A DNA stretch of 64,000 nt. Source: Bifidobacterium leontopitheci (GTDB lineage Bacteria; Actinomycetota; Actinomycetes; Actinomycetales; Bifidobacteriaceae). The translations under genes and the position numbers were made by a program. The notes under the pieces are model-generated. The model ran no database searches. It worked only from the letters and a program-made list of their open reading frames with translations, and was not told where the DNA came from. Below are positions 43,531 through 50,838 of this stretch, piece after piece. The DNA lies in contig NZ_WBVT01000011.1 of the NCBI RefSeq assembly GCF_009193355.1, forward strand, positions 1-64,000, read 5' to 3'. The first letter of the stretch is position 1, and every line of letters begins with the position of its first letter.

Positions 43531-43578
43531 CCCACCCTCAGTCCGGCTTGCGCCGGCCAGCTCCCGCCAGCGGGAGCG
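43531..43578. repeat. REP-like element, plus orientation
   Basis: ACCCTCAGTCCGGCTTGCGC, then GCTCCCGCCAGCGGGAGC. Nearly identical to the copy at 46240. The two copies flank the CAP-domain gene (43662-46130) in direct orientation. Confidence 0.8.
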
Positions 43579-43661
43579 GACGCCACCTTACTTGGAGGTG
43601 CTCGCCCGGTATAGTGCCCCCAGAGTGAGCGACAATGGAAGGCCGGACTTCTAGGAAGCCG

Positions 43662-46130
43662 TCAGCGCTTGGATTCGGACCAGCCGTTGGCGTGCTTGGC
43701 GTAGCGCCGGTGCGTCATGACGCATCCTGCTCCGGCGATTGCCATGACTGCCATGACGCTCAGCGGTGCCGCATCCTCGGCTCCGGTGGCGGCCAGTGAG
43801 GTCGACTTGCGCTGTGCACTCGGCTTACGCTGTGCACTCGGCTTGTTTGCCTCGGATCCCTGCACGCCCGGCTTCGGCTTGCTGCCGGGACGACGTGCCT
43901 CCTCAAGGGCGGCGGCGTACGCCTTGGCCTTCGCCAGCTGCTTGTCCGCCTTCGTCTTCGCGGCCAGCGCCTGCTGATAGCCGGATTGCGCGGCCTTCAA
44001 CACTGTCGCGGCATCGGCGTCCGTCTTGGTGGCCGTGTCGAGCGTGGTCTTCGCGTCCGTGGCGGTCTGCTGGGCGGCGGTGAGCTTCGCGTTGGCTTCG
44101 TCGAGCGCCTGCTGGGCGGCGGCCAACTGGGTTTCCGCGTCCTTGACCGTCTGGGCGGCGGCTTCGGGGTCGAGCGCGTCCAACGCCTTCTGTGCGGCGT
44201 CGAGCGTGGTCTTGGCTTCGTCCACGGGCTTCCGAGCGGCGGCGACCTGCTGTTCGGCGGCGACCTGCTTCGCCTGAGCCTGCTTGAGCGTGTTCTGGGC
44301 GTCCTTGACGGCCTGCTGGGCGTCTGCATACGCGGCCTTCGCCTCGTCAAGCTGCTTCTGCGCCTGCTCGATCGCGTGCGCCTTGTCCTTGTTCGCCGCG
44401 ACCGCATCCTCATAGGCTTTCTTCGCGGCCGTCAGCTTCGCGTCGGCGACGGTGAGCTGCTGTTCCGCGTTCTCACGCGCGGTGGTGGCCTGAGCGGCCT
44501 TGGCGTTCGCATCATTGTAGGCGGCGACGGCCGTGTTGTATGCGGCCTGCGCCTGCTGGGCTTCGGCCGCCTTCTGGTCGGCCTCCTGCTGGGCGGTCTG
44601 GTAGATGCTGGCGGCGTTCTTCAGCGAGTTGTAGTAGGTGCCGAACGCGGCCTCGTACGAGTCAACAGACTCACCGGAATCGAAGTTGAACACCTGACCA
44701 TGAGTAATCACTCCGATAGCGCCGTTGTTGGAAATGGCGAAACCGGTGGCCTTGTAGTTCTTGTTCACGACATTCTCATAATGACCGGTCTGGCAGGAGC
44801 CGCTGATCAAGTGCGGGCACGGTTTGCCGGCCTTCAGTGCGTCGTAGTTCTCCTTCTCGACCGTGTACCAGCCGTCAAACGGGTCTTCATAGCCCCATGC
44901 GAGGTTCTCCCCCACATGGAACTGGTTGGCGTGAGAACCATTGTCGTCGGACCAGTCCACGTCGGCCTGCGCCATCGCCATCATCGCGTCGTTCACCGTC
45001 AACGGGGCCAGCCCCTCGCCGGCACGAAGACGGTTGCACTCGCGGATGAACGCCAACGCCGCCTTCATGTTGTCCAAGCTCGTCGCATCCCCAGCCACAC
45101 CCAGCTTGATGCTCGACAGGTACTTCGTGGTCGACGCGTCCGTGAGCACCTTCACCGCCTGCGTGCTGCCACGAGACTCGAAGAAGCCCAAGGAGCCCTT
45201 CGCGATGTTCGCCTGCGCGGAATCAGCCGCCGCCTTCTTCGCGGCCGCGTCCTTCGCCGCCGCGTCAGCCGCGGCCTTCGCACTGTCAGCCGCCTGCTTG
45301 GCGTTGTCGGCCTGCGTCTTCGCCGCCGCCGTCGCGTTCGCCGCCGCCGTCTCCGCCGTCTTGGCCTCGTCCAGCGTCTTGGCGGCCTTGTCACGCTCCG
45401 ACTGGGCCTTGTCGACCGCCTCCTGCAGTTCGGTCAGGCCGCCGCCGTCCTTCGACAGGTCGTCCAGCTTCTTCTGCGCCGCGTCGACCGCGTTCTTCGC
45501 GTCCTGTTCGGCCTTCTGCTTGGCCGTCACGGCGGCCTTCGCGTCGGCCACGGTCTGCTTTGCGGCCGTCAGATTGTCCTGCGCCGTCTTCAACGCGGCT
45601 TCGGCCTTGGCGAGCTGGGTCTTCGCGTCCGCGACCTTCTTCTCGGCGGCCGCGCGCACCTGCGGGTCGTTGGCGTGATCGTACGCCTCACGCGCCGCGT
45701 CCAGCGTCTTCTCCGCCGCGCCGACGTTCGCCTGCGCCTTCGCCACCGTGGCTTCGGCCGTCTTCTGGTCTTTGACGGCGGTGTCGTATGCGGCCTGCGC
45801 GTCCGACTTCGCCTTAGCGGTCTTCGCGGCCTCCTGCTTCGCCTCGTCCAGCTTCGTCTTCGCGTCGGAGACCCTCTCGGCGGCCTCGTCAACGGCCTTC
45901 TGCGCCTGCGGGACGCCGGCCACCTTCTCGATGTCCGTGTACGACGATTCGTTGACGTTGCCGGCCGGATCCTGCGCCGCATCGGCATCCTGAAGGCTCG
46001 GCGTCTCGGCAGCCATGGCGGAGAGCGGCGACAGCAACGTGGCCGCGGCCATCGTGCCCACCAATCCCGTCCTCATGATCTTTTCGGAATTCCCCACAGG
46101 CTGCGACTTGATATGACGTCCCTGTACCAT
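43662..46130 (-). CDS. Sortase-anchored coiled-coil surface protein with CAP domain (paralogue 2)
   Basis: 822 residues. Signal peptide 1-40 ending SAMA-AET. Coiled coil about 70-320 rich in Ala, Lys, Asp and Gln; CAP/SCP-like domain about 350-510 (RECNRLRAGEGLAPL, HANQFHVGENLAWGYEDPF, CQTGHYENVV); second coiled coil about 515-760; C-terminal LAATG sorting signal, hydrophobic helix and basic tail. Same architecture as 17172-19472. GHAN-like and GHYEN His residues typical of CAP cavities are present. Probably wall-linked, with a role in host contact or wall remodelling (inference). GGGAGC precedes ATG 46130. No TTGTCC box was found upstream. Confidence 0.85.
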   Translation of the reverse strand: MVQGRHIKSQPVGNSEKIMRTGLVGTMAAATLLSPLSAMAAETPSLQDADAAQDPAGNVNESSYTDIEKVAGVPQAQKAVDEAAERVSDAKTKLDEAKQEAAKTAKAKSDAQAAYDTAVKDQKTAEATVAKAQANVGAAEKTLDAAREAYDHANDPQVRAAAEKKVADAKTQLAKAEAALKTAQDNLTAAKQTVADAKAAVTAKQKAEQDAKNAVDAAQKKLDDLSKDGGGLTELQEAVDKAQSERDKAAKTLDEAKTAETAAANATAAAKTQADNAKQAADSAKAAADAAAKDAAAKKAAADSAQANIAKGSLGFFESRGSTQAVKVLTDASTTKYLSSIKLGVAGDATSLDNMKAALAFIRECNRLRAGEGLAPLTVNDAMMAMAQADVDWSDDNGSHANQFHVGENLAWGYEDPFDGWYTVEKENYDALKAGKPCPHLISGSCQTGHYENVVNKNYKATGFAISNNGAIGVITHGQVFNFDSGESVDSYEAAFGTYYNSLKNAASIYQTAQQEADQKAAEAQQAQAAYNTAVAAYNDANAKAAQATTARENAEQQLTVADAKLTAAKKAYEDAVAANKDKAHAIEQAQKQLDEAKAAYADAQQAVKDAQNTLKQAQAKQVAAEQQVAAARKPVDEAKTTLDAAQKALDALDPEAAAQTVKDAETQLAAAQQALDEANAKLTAAQQTATDAKTTLDTATKTDADAATVLKAAQSGYQQALAAKTKADKQLAKAKAYAAALEEARRPGSKPKPGVQGSEANKPSAQRKPSAQRKSTSLAATGAEDAAPLSVMAVMAIAGAGCVMTHRRYAKHANGWSESKR

Positions 46131-46239
46131 AACAGCTCCCTAATCTCTCCGTTGGAACCTCATCACATGAAACAGCAATGCAACAGCTGCATCTTCAACG
46201 GATACCCCCCCCCGATGGACATTGTTTCACGATGCGGGA

Positions 46240-46287
46240 ACCACCCTCAGTCCGGCTTGCGCCGGCCAGCTCCCGCCAGCGGGGGCG
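46240..46287. repeat. REP-like element
   Basis: ACCACCCTCAGTCCGGCTTG, short hairpin, then GCTCCCGCCAGCGGGGGC. Lies in the spacer between the divergent CAP-domain gene and the WYL regulator. Confidence 0.8.
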
Positions 46288-46403
46288 AACGACGGCACGC
46301 CCAGCGAGCATCACAGCTCATATCGCAAGGCATCCCCCTATAATCGCTGGTACACGAACGGCGAGGAACACCGGCGACACAATGACGGCATCAAGGAGGG
46401 AAC

Positions 46404-47573
46404 ATGGCAAGGCAGCATCAGACATCACATGGCAACGACGATGCCGCAGTTAGCGCAACAGCCACCCCCACGCCAGTCGTCCCCTCAGCCACCCCATCCA
46501 CCGCGCAGATCATCGTCGAACTGCTGGAAATGCTCAACGCGCACACCGATCGCGAACACGGGCTCACCGCCGCGCAGATCAGCGAACGGCTCGGCATCAG
46601 CGTGAAGACCGTGCGCACGCACCTGAAGACCCTGCAGCAGCTCAAACCGTTCGGCCGCAACGTGGGCCGACTGGAACGCAAGGACATCGAGCACGCCGAA
46701 AGCGCCGACCCCAGCGTCGGCTGGTACATCGAGCCGATCCTCGACACCGCGCAGATGCGGCTGCTCAGCGACGGCGCGCTCATCTCGCGCTCGGACGGCG
46801 AATACCTGCGCGACCTCATCGCCACCATCTACTCGTTCGCCGGCCGCTCCGGCCAGCTGCGCGGCCTGCAGCAGCTCGACACGCCACGGAACTACAATAC
46901 GGAGTTCCTCAGCAACATCGAACTGCTCAACGACGCCATCGACCACGAACGTTCCATCACCTTCCACTACTGCACGTACGATGTCGACGGCAACCTCGTG
47001 CCGCGTCGCAACCGCGACGGCACCATACGCCGGTATGAGGCGGACCCCTACCACCTCATGTACAAGAACGACAAATACTATCTGATCTGCCACATGCGAC
47101 AGTACGACCGTCTGTCGTACCTTCACGTGGAACGGTTCCGCGACCTTGCCATGAATGAGGCCGACCATACGCTCTCCCGGCCGCTCGACAGCTTCAGCGA
47201 CCATCCCGGCACCCCGTTCGACGTGACGCGGCACATGAACGAGCGGCCCTACCCGATGAGCGGCCCGGCGGTGCCGATCCGCATGCGGCTGAACGGGCCG
47301 CTGGAGCCGATCTACGACTGGTTCGACGAGGCCGACGTGACCGAGACCGGCGACCGGCAATACGAGGTGAAGGTCACGGCAAACGAAACGTCCGTCCTGT
47401 GGTGGGCGTTGCAGTATTCGGACTCCGGCAGCATCGAGATACTCGAGCCGCAGTCGCTGCGCGACCGGCTGAGGGACAACGGACGGCGGCTGGTCGAAAC
47501 ATACGGCGCCGCGCACGCCGTCACACCGCCCGACGCCGCGCAACACGGCACCAACCCTTCACCAATCGCGTAA
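46404..47573 (+). CDS. WYL-domain transcriptional regulator
   Basis: 389 residues. N-terminal winged helix (about 35-80: LTAAQISERLGISVKTVRTHLKTL), a linker with WYIEPILDTAQMRLL, and a WYL domain at about 165-300 (ITFHYCTY, EADPYHLMYKNDKYYLICHM, YLHVERFRDL), then the C-terminal extension. WYL regulators bind nucleic-acid or nucleotide ligands and often control DNA-damage or defence genes. Here the target is unknown; the divergent CAP surface gene and the downstream DUF1963 gene (66-bp gap) are the nearest candidates. Confidence 0.88.
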   Translation: MARQHQTSHGNDDAAVSATATPTPVVPSATPSTAQIIVELLEMLNAHTDREHGLTAAQISERLGISVKTVRTHLKTLQQLKPFGRNVGRLERKDIEHAESADPSVGWYIEPILDTAQMRLLSDGALISRSDGEYLRDLIATIYSFAGRSGQLRGLQQLDTPRNYNTEFLSNIELLNDAIDHERSITFHYCTYDVDGNLVPRRNRDGTIRRYEADPYHLMYKNDKYYLICHMRQYDRLSYLHVERFRDLAMNEADHTLSRPLDSFSDHPGTPFDVTRHMNERPYPMSGPAVPIRMRLNGPLEPIYDWFDEADVTETGDRQYEVKVTANETSVLWWALQYSDSGSIEILEPQSLRDRLRDNGRRLVETYGAAHAVTPPDAAQHGTNPSPIA

Positions 47574-47639
47574 TCGAAACGCGGTTCATGCTGCTACTGT
47601 TACAAACGAAGCGATGATCTGACAACAACGGAGAATCTC

Positions 47640-48614
47640 ATGGGACTGCTGGATAAACTGTTCGGCCGTGACACCCCTTCCGAGGAGGTCGTAAGAAAAG
47701 TGGCGGAGGAAGGGCCGCGCAATCCCATCGACCAGCTGGGCGTGACCGGACGGCTCCAGCGCAACGCCGCCTACGAAGACACCGCGCACATCCCCAAGCT
47801 CACCGACTACGTGGCCGAAAAACTCGCCCAACTGTTGCGCTACTCCACCGAAATGCCCGTGCTGCGGCTCACCGCCACCGACGAGCCCACCACGCCGACC
47901 GACAGCAAGCTCGGCGGCGCGTTCTACGTGCCCGAAGGCATGCGGCCGCCGCGCAACCTCGACACCGGCGACCAGCTGTATCTGCTCGCGCAGATCAACT
48001 TCAGCCAGATGCCGCATCTCGCCGGATTCCCCGCGAACGGCCTGCTCCAGTTCTTCATCGACGGCGAAGACACGCTCTACGGCGCGGACTACGACCATCC
48101 GCAATCCCAGCGGTCATGGCGGGTGCGCTACATCCCGCAGGTGCCGGTCACGGCGTTGCATCCGGGGCGCGTGGTACGGCCGGCGTGGCATGACGACACG
48201 ACGCTGCCCTTCGAGGGACCGGACACGGAGCTCAAGCTCACCGCGCAACTTGGCAAGCAGACGATCACGCCGTCGGATTACCGGTTCGAGGACCGGCTGC
48301 AGCGGTGCATCGGCACGATGAACGAATACGACCGCGGGTTCTTCCGCGACCATGAGGCGGAGATCCGCGACGCGCTCGACTCGCTGTTGGAGTCCGGCGG
48401 ACATCAGATGGGCGGCTATCCGCTGTTCACGCAAAGCGACCCGCATGACACGCGCGACCCGATGTGGGCGAAGGCGAGCGTGCTGCTGCTGCAGGTCGAC
48501 TCGATCGGGGATGTGATATTCGGCGATTCGGGTGTAGCGAACTTCTTCATAGCGCCGGGCGATCTGGAACGGCTGGACTTCTCTCAGACCCTGTACACGT
48601 GGGACTGCTACTGA
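47640..48614 (+). CDS. YwqG-like DUF1963 protein
   Basis: 324 residues. Matches the DUF1963/YwqG family at the C-terminus: QMGGYPLFTQSDPHD, LLLQVDSIGD, FGDSGVANFFI and LDFSQTLYTWDCY. The middle has GAFYVPEGMRPPRN and LYLLAQINFSQMPHLAGFP. Intracellular; function unknown. N-terminus MGLLDKLFGRD forms a short amphipathic start shared with two other window proteins. ATG 47640 lies 6 nt after CGGAGA. Possibly co-transcribed with the WYL regulator. Confidence 0.9.
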   Translation: MGLLDKLFGRDTPSEEVVRKVAEEGPRNPIDQLGVTGRLQRNAAYEDTAHIPKLTDYVAEKLAQLLRYSTEMPVLRLTATDEPTTPTDSKLGGAFYVPEGMRPPRNLDTGDQLYLLAQINFSQMPHLAGFPANGLLQFFIDGEDTLYGADYDHPQSQRSWRVRYIPQVPVTALHPGRVVRPAWHDDTTLPFEGPDTELKLTAQLGKQTITPSDYRFEDRLQRCIGTMNEYDRGFFRDHEAEIRDALDSLLESGGHQMGGYPLFTQSDPHDTRDPMWAKASVLLLQVDSIGDVIFGDSGVANFFIAPGDLERLDFSQTLYTWDCY

Positions 48615-48642
48615 GTTTCAGTTTAGACGGGGTGGGATGTGA

Positions 48643-48688
48643 GACCACCCCCAGTCAGCTCCGCTGACAGCCCCCGCCAGCGGGGGCG
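48643..48688. repeat. REP-like element
   Basis: GACCACCCCCAGTCAGCTCC, hairpin, then GCCCCCGCCAGCGGGGGC. Nearly identical to the copy at 4277. A partial second copy (CCGCCAGCGGGGGCG) ends near 48748. Confidence 0.85.
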
Positions 48689-48758
48689 AGGGGCGGGATG
48701 CCCCCACTGGCGCCCCGCGTTCGTGCCGGCATCCCGCCAGCGGGGGCGATCGATATGA

Positions 48759-48796
48759 CCGACCGTACTCGTAGCGCATTGTTCGAGTACGGTCGG
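48759..48796 (+). terminator. Terminator-like hairpin after the DUF1963 gene
   Basis: 13-bp perfect stem CCGACCGTACTCG with a 12-nt loop, followed on the plus strand by TTGTGTTTTTCG. Also the first pair of the CGAGTACGGT cluster. Confidence 0.6.
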
Positions 48797-48834
48797 TTGT
48801 GTTTTTCGACGGAACGTACTGGAAGCGGGTGGTA

Positions 48835-48875
48835 CGAGTACGGTTCGTTGATTGTTTATTGACGAACCGTACTCG
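48835..48875. repeat. CGAGTACGGT inverted repeat
   Basis: 14-bp perfect arms CGAGTACGGTTCGT with a 13-nt AT-rich loop. The same 10-mer occurs in the hairpin at 48759-48796 and overlaps a smaller one near 48883-48898. Confidence 0.75.
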
Positions 48876-48924
48876 AGACGGACCGTACGAGTACGGTTTG
48901 TTGGGGGATGATACGGATAGCGGG

Positions 48925-48981
48925 GTGACGCTCCCCCAGTCACGGCCAAAGGCCGCGACAGCCCCCTCCACCGAGGGGGCC
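48925..48981. repeat. REP-like element
   Basis: GTGACGCTCCCCCAGTCACG, hairpin GGCCAAAGGCC, then GCCCCCTCCACCGAGGGGGC. Confidence 0.85.
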
Positions 48982-49021
48982 AAGCAGCGGGCTGGATGCA
49001 AACAGCGGGTGACGCTCCGGT

Positions 49022-49138
49022 GACTCCCGAATTTCTCCCATTTCGAGACCACAAAATGGGAGAAAAGCAGGAGTTACCAGATCAGACTCCCGGATTCCTC
49101 CCATATCGAGACCACGGAATGGGAGAAAACCGGGAGTT
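49022..49138. repeat. Two 63-nt tandem hairpin units
   Basis: Units start at 49022 and 49085. Each is a nested hairpin: outer ACTCC/GGAGT and inner CTCCCAT/ATGGGAG around a TCGAGACCAC loop that is identical in both. Differences between units partly preserve pairing. Confidence 0.8.
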
Positions 49139-49237
49139 CGGCGTTGCGAAGGGCTGTCCGCTTATCGCGTCACGTCCTGCAATCAAGGACTGCCTGCGGC
49201 AGGCTCAATATTACCGGACTGGCTGCCGCCAGTCCGG

Positions 49238-49283
49238 CGTGACCAAGTCGGAAGCCCACTGGGCTTCCTTTTACTTGGTCACG
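49238..49283 (-). terminator. uppS terminator overlapping its stop codon
   Basis: Long two-part stem (CGTGACCAAGT outside, GGAAGCCC inside, ACT loop). The uppS stop codon lies within the stem. Confidence 0.65.
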
Positions 49284-50062
49284 CCCCCAAACCTACGATC
49301 CCTGTGGATGTAGTGGTCGATGGAGCGCCACAGGACTTCGCGGCCGCAGTCGGGGAACAGTTCGGGTACGAAATCCAGCTCCGCGTAGGCGGCCTGCCAT
49401 GGCAGGAAGTTCGACGTGCGCTGTTCGCCGGACGTGCGGATCACCAGGTCGCAGTCGGGCACGTCGGGCAGGTACAGGTGGTCGGCGATCATCTTCTCGG
49501 TGACACGGTCGCCCGAAATCCTCCCGTCACGCACCTCGCGGGCGATGGCGGCGCAGGCGTCCGCGATCTCGGCACGCCCGCCGTAGTTGATGCAGAACAC
49601 CACGTCGATGACCTTGTTGTTCTTGGTGCGCTCCTGCGCCACCTCAAGCTCGTCGATGACCGACTTCCACAGCTTGGGCCGCCGTCCCGACCAGCGCACG
49701 CGCACGCCCCACTCGTCCATCTGCGCCACACGCCGGTGGATGATCTCACGCGAGAAGCCCATGAGGAAGCGCACCTCCTGCGGGCTGCGCTTCCAGTTCT
49801 CCGTCGAGAACGTGTACAGGCTCAGGTACCGTACGCCGGCCTCGATGGCACCGGCGATCGTGTCGAAGACGACCGGCTCGGCGGCCTGATGGCCGTTCGT
49901 GCGGATCATGCCGCGCTGCTTGGCCCACCGGCCGTTGCCGTCCATGATGACGCCGACGTGACGCGGCACCTTGTTCTTCGGAAAGTCCGGGATGATATCG
50001 GGATTGCTGAACGGCGCCGCGGGAATGTTCAGCGACGTGTAGTCGACGTTCTCAAAAGCCAT
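49271..50062 (-). CDS. uppS: Undecaprenyl pyrophosphate synthase
   Basis: 263 residues, cis-prenyltransferase. It extends farnesyl diphosphate with isopentenyl units to the lipid carrier for cell-wall precursors. Motifs: HVGVIMDGNGRWAKQRG with catalytic Asp 41, LSLYTFSTENWKR, DVVFCINYGGRAEI, and DLVIRTSGEQRTSNFLPWQ with the conserved Arg pair. ATG 50062 lies 5 bp after the recO stop; translation is probably coupled, since no strong ribosome site is present. Order recO-uppS is common in actinobacteria. Confidence 0.96.
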   Translation of the reverse strand: MAFENVDYTSLNIPAAPFSNPDIIPDFPKNKVPRHVGVIMDGNGRWAKQRGMIRTNGHQAAEPVVFDTIAGAIEAGVRYLSLYTFSTENWKRSPQEVRFLMGFSREIIHRRVAQMDEWGVRVRWSGRRPKLWKSVIDELEVAQERTKNNKVIDVVFCINYGGRAEIADACAAIAREVRDGRISGDRVTEKMIADHLYLPDVPDCDLVIRTSGEQRTSNFLPWQAAYAELDFVPELFPDCGREVLWRSIDHYIHRDRRFGGVTK

Positions 50063-50067
50063 ACCCG

Positions 50068-50838
50068 CTAATCTAGCAAGCGCAGTGAACGAATGGGCCG
50101 CTCGAGATAGTATTCTCCCCATTCCTCGACGATTCGCGTCACCTGCGGGTCGTCGGGCGCATGGTCGAGCACGCTCCAGTCGCCGTGCAGGGCGGCGGCA
50201 AGCCGGCCCACCTGACCGGCGTCGACCCGTTTGGCGTCGGGCGTACGGTCCGCAGCGCACATGACACCGCCGCCGGCCACCGAAAGATACATCGCGCCGC
50301 CGGCGCAACCCAAACCGCCGGCACCGTCCGCACCGTCCGCGCCACCAGCCAGCCGCCGGCCGCACACCACGCACGACTCCAGCCGCGGCGCCCAGCCGGC
50401 CGCCATCAGTGCGCGCATCACGTAGGACTGGCCGATGGCCTTCGCCGGGTGCATCCGTTTCGCCAACGCGTTGAGCGCGCCGCGCAGCAGCGTGTACTGG
50501 GCTGCCGCGCGCTCGCCCTCGGCGGTGACGATCTTGTCGGCGGTCTCCACGATGACGTTGGCGACGCCGTACGCCTCATAGTCTGCGCAGATCGCGGCCG
50601 CATAGGCGGTGATCGACTCGGCCTGCGAGATCACGTCGAGCGAATGGCCGGTGGCGACGAGCACGTCGACGCGCATGAACGGCTCGAGACGGCCGCCGAA
50701 CCGTGATTTCACGCGGCGCACGCCTTTGGCCACGGCACGGATCTTGCCATGGTCGCGAGTCAGCATCGTGATGATCCGGTCAGCCTCGCCGAGCTTGGCG
50801 GTGCGCAGCACCACCCCTTCGTCATGGAACAGCGGCAT
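50068..50838 (-). CDS. recO: DNA repair protein RecO
   Basis: 256 residues. N-terminal OB fold (DEGVVLRTAKLGEADRIITMLT) followed by helical domain. It helps load RecA at single-strand gaps in the RecFOR pathway. A first Cys pair CVVCG is followed by a Gly/Ala/Asp-rich insertion (about 175-190) before the second Cys pair region (GGVMC), so the zinc site may be imperfect. Start ATG 50838 overlaps the stop of the upstream hydrolase gene by 1 nt (TGATG). Confidence 0.93.
   Translation of the reverse strand: MPLFHDEGVVLRTAKLGEADRIITMLTRDHGKIRAVAKGVRRVKSRFGGRLEPFMRVDVLVATGHSLDVISQAESITAYAAAICADYEAYGVANVIVETADKIVTAEGERAAAQYTLLRGALNALAKRMHPAKAIGQSYVMRALMAAGWAPRLESCVVCGRRLAGGADGADGAGGLGCAGGAMYLSVAGGGVMCAADRTPDAKRVDAGQVGRLAAALHGDWSVLDHAPDDPQVTRIVEEWGEYYLERPIRSLRLLD

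Larger units (their letters stand above)
48615..49270. other. 656-bp hairpin-rich spacer
   Basis: No gene is supported. In order it holds a REP-like element (48643-48688) with a fragment of another, a cluster of inverted CGAGTACGGT motifs (48759-48890), a second REP-like element (48925-48981), two 63-nt tandem hairpin repeats (49022-49138), a CCGGACTGGC hairpin (49214-49237) and the uppS terminator hairpin. Confidence 0.75.

Noticed and set aside
43986-46343. 785-codon open frame opposite the CAP-domain gene
   Set aside because: Leu/Arg/Gly-rich translation of the coiled-coil gene's complement; no domain and no ribosome site.
49022-49138. CRISPR array
   Set aside because: Only two units, each itself a hairpin, with no spacer-repeat alternation and no cas genes in the window.
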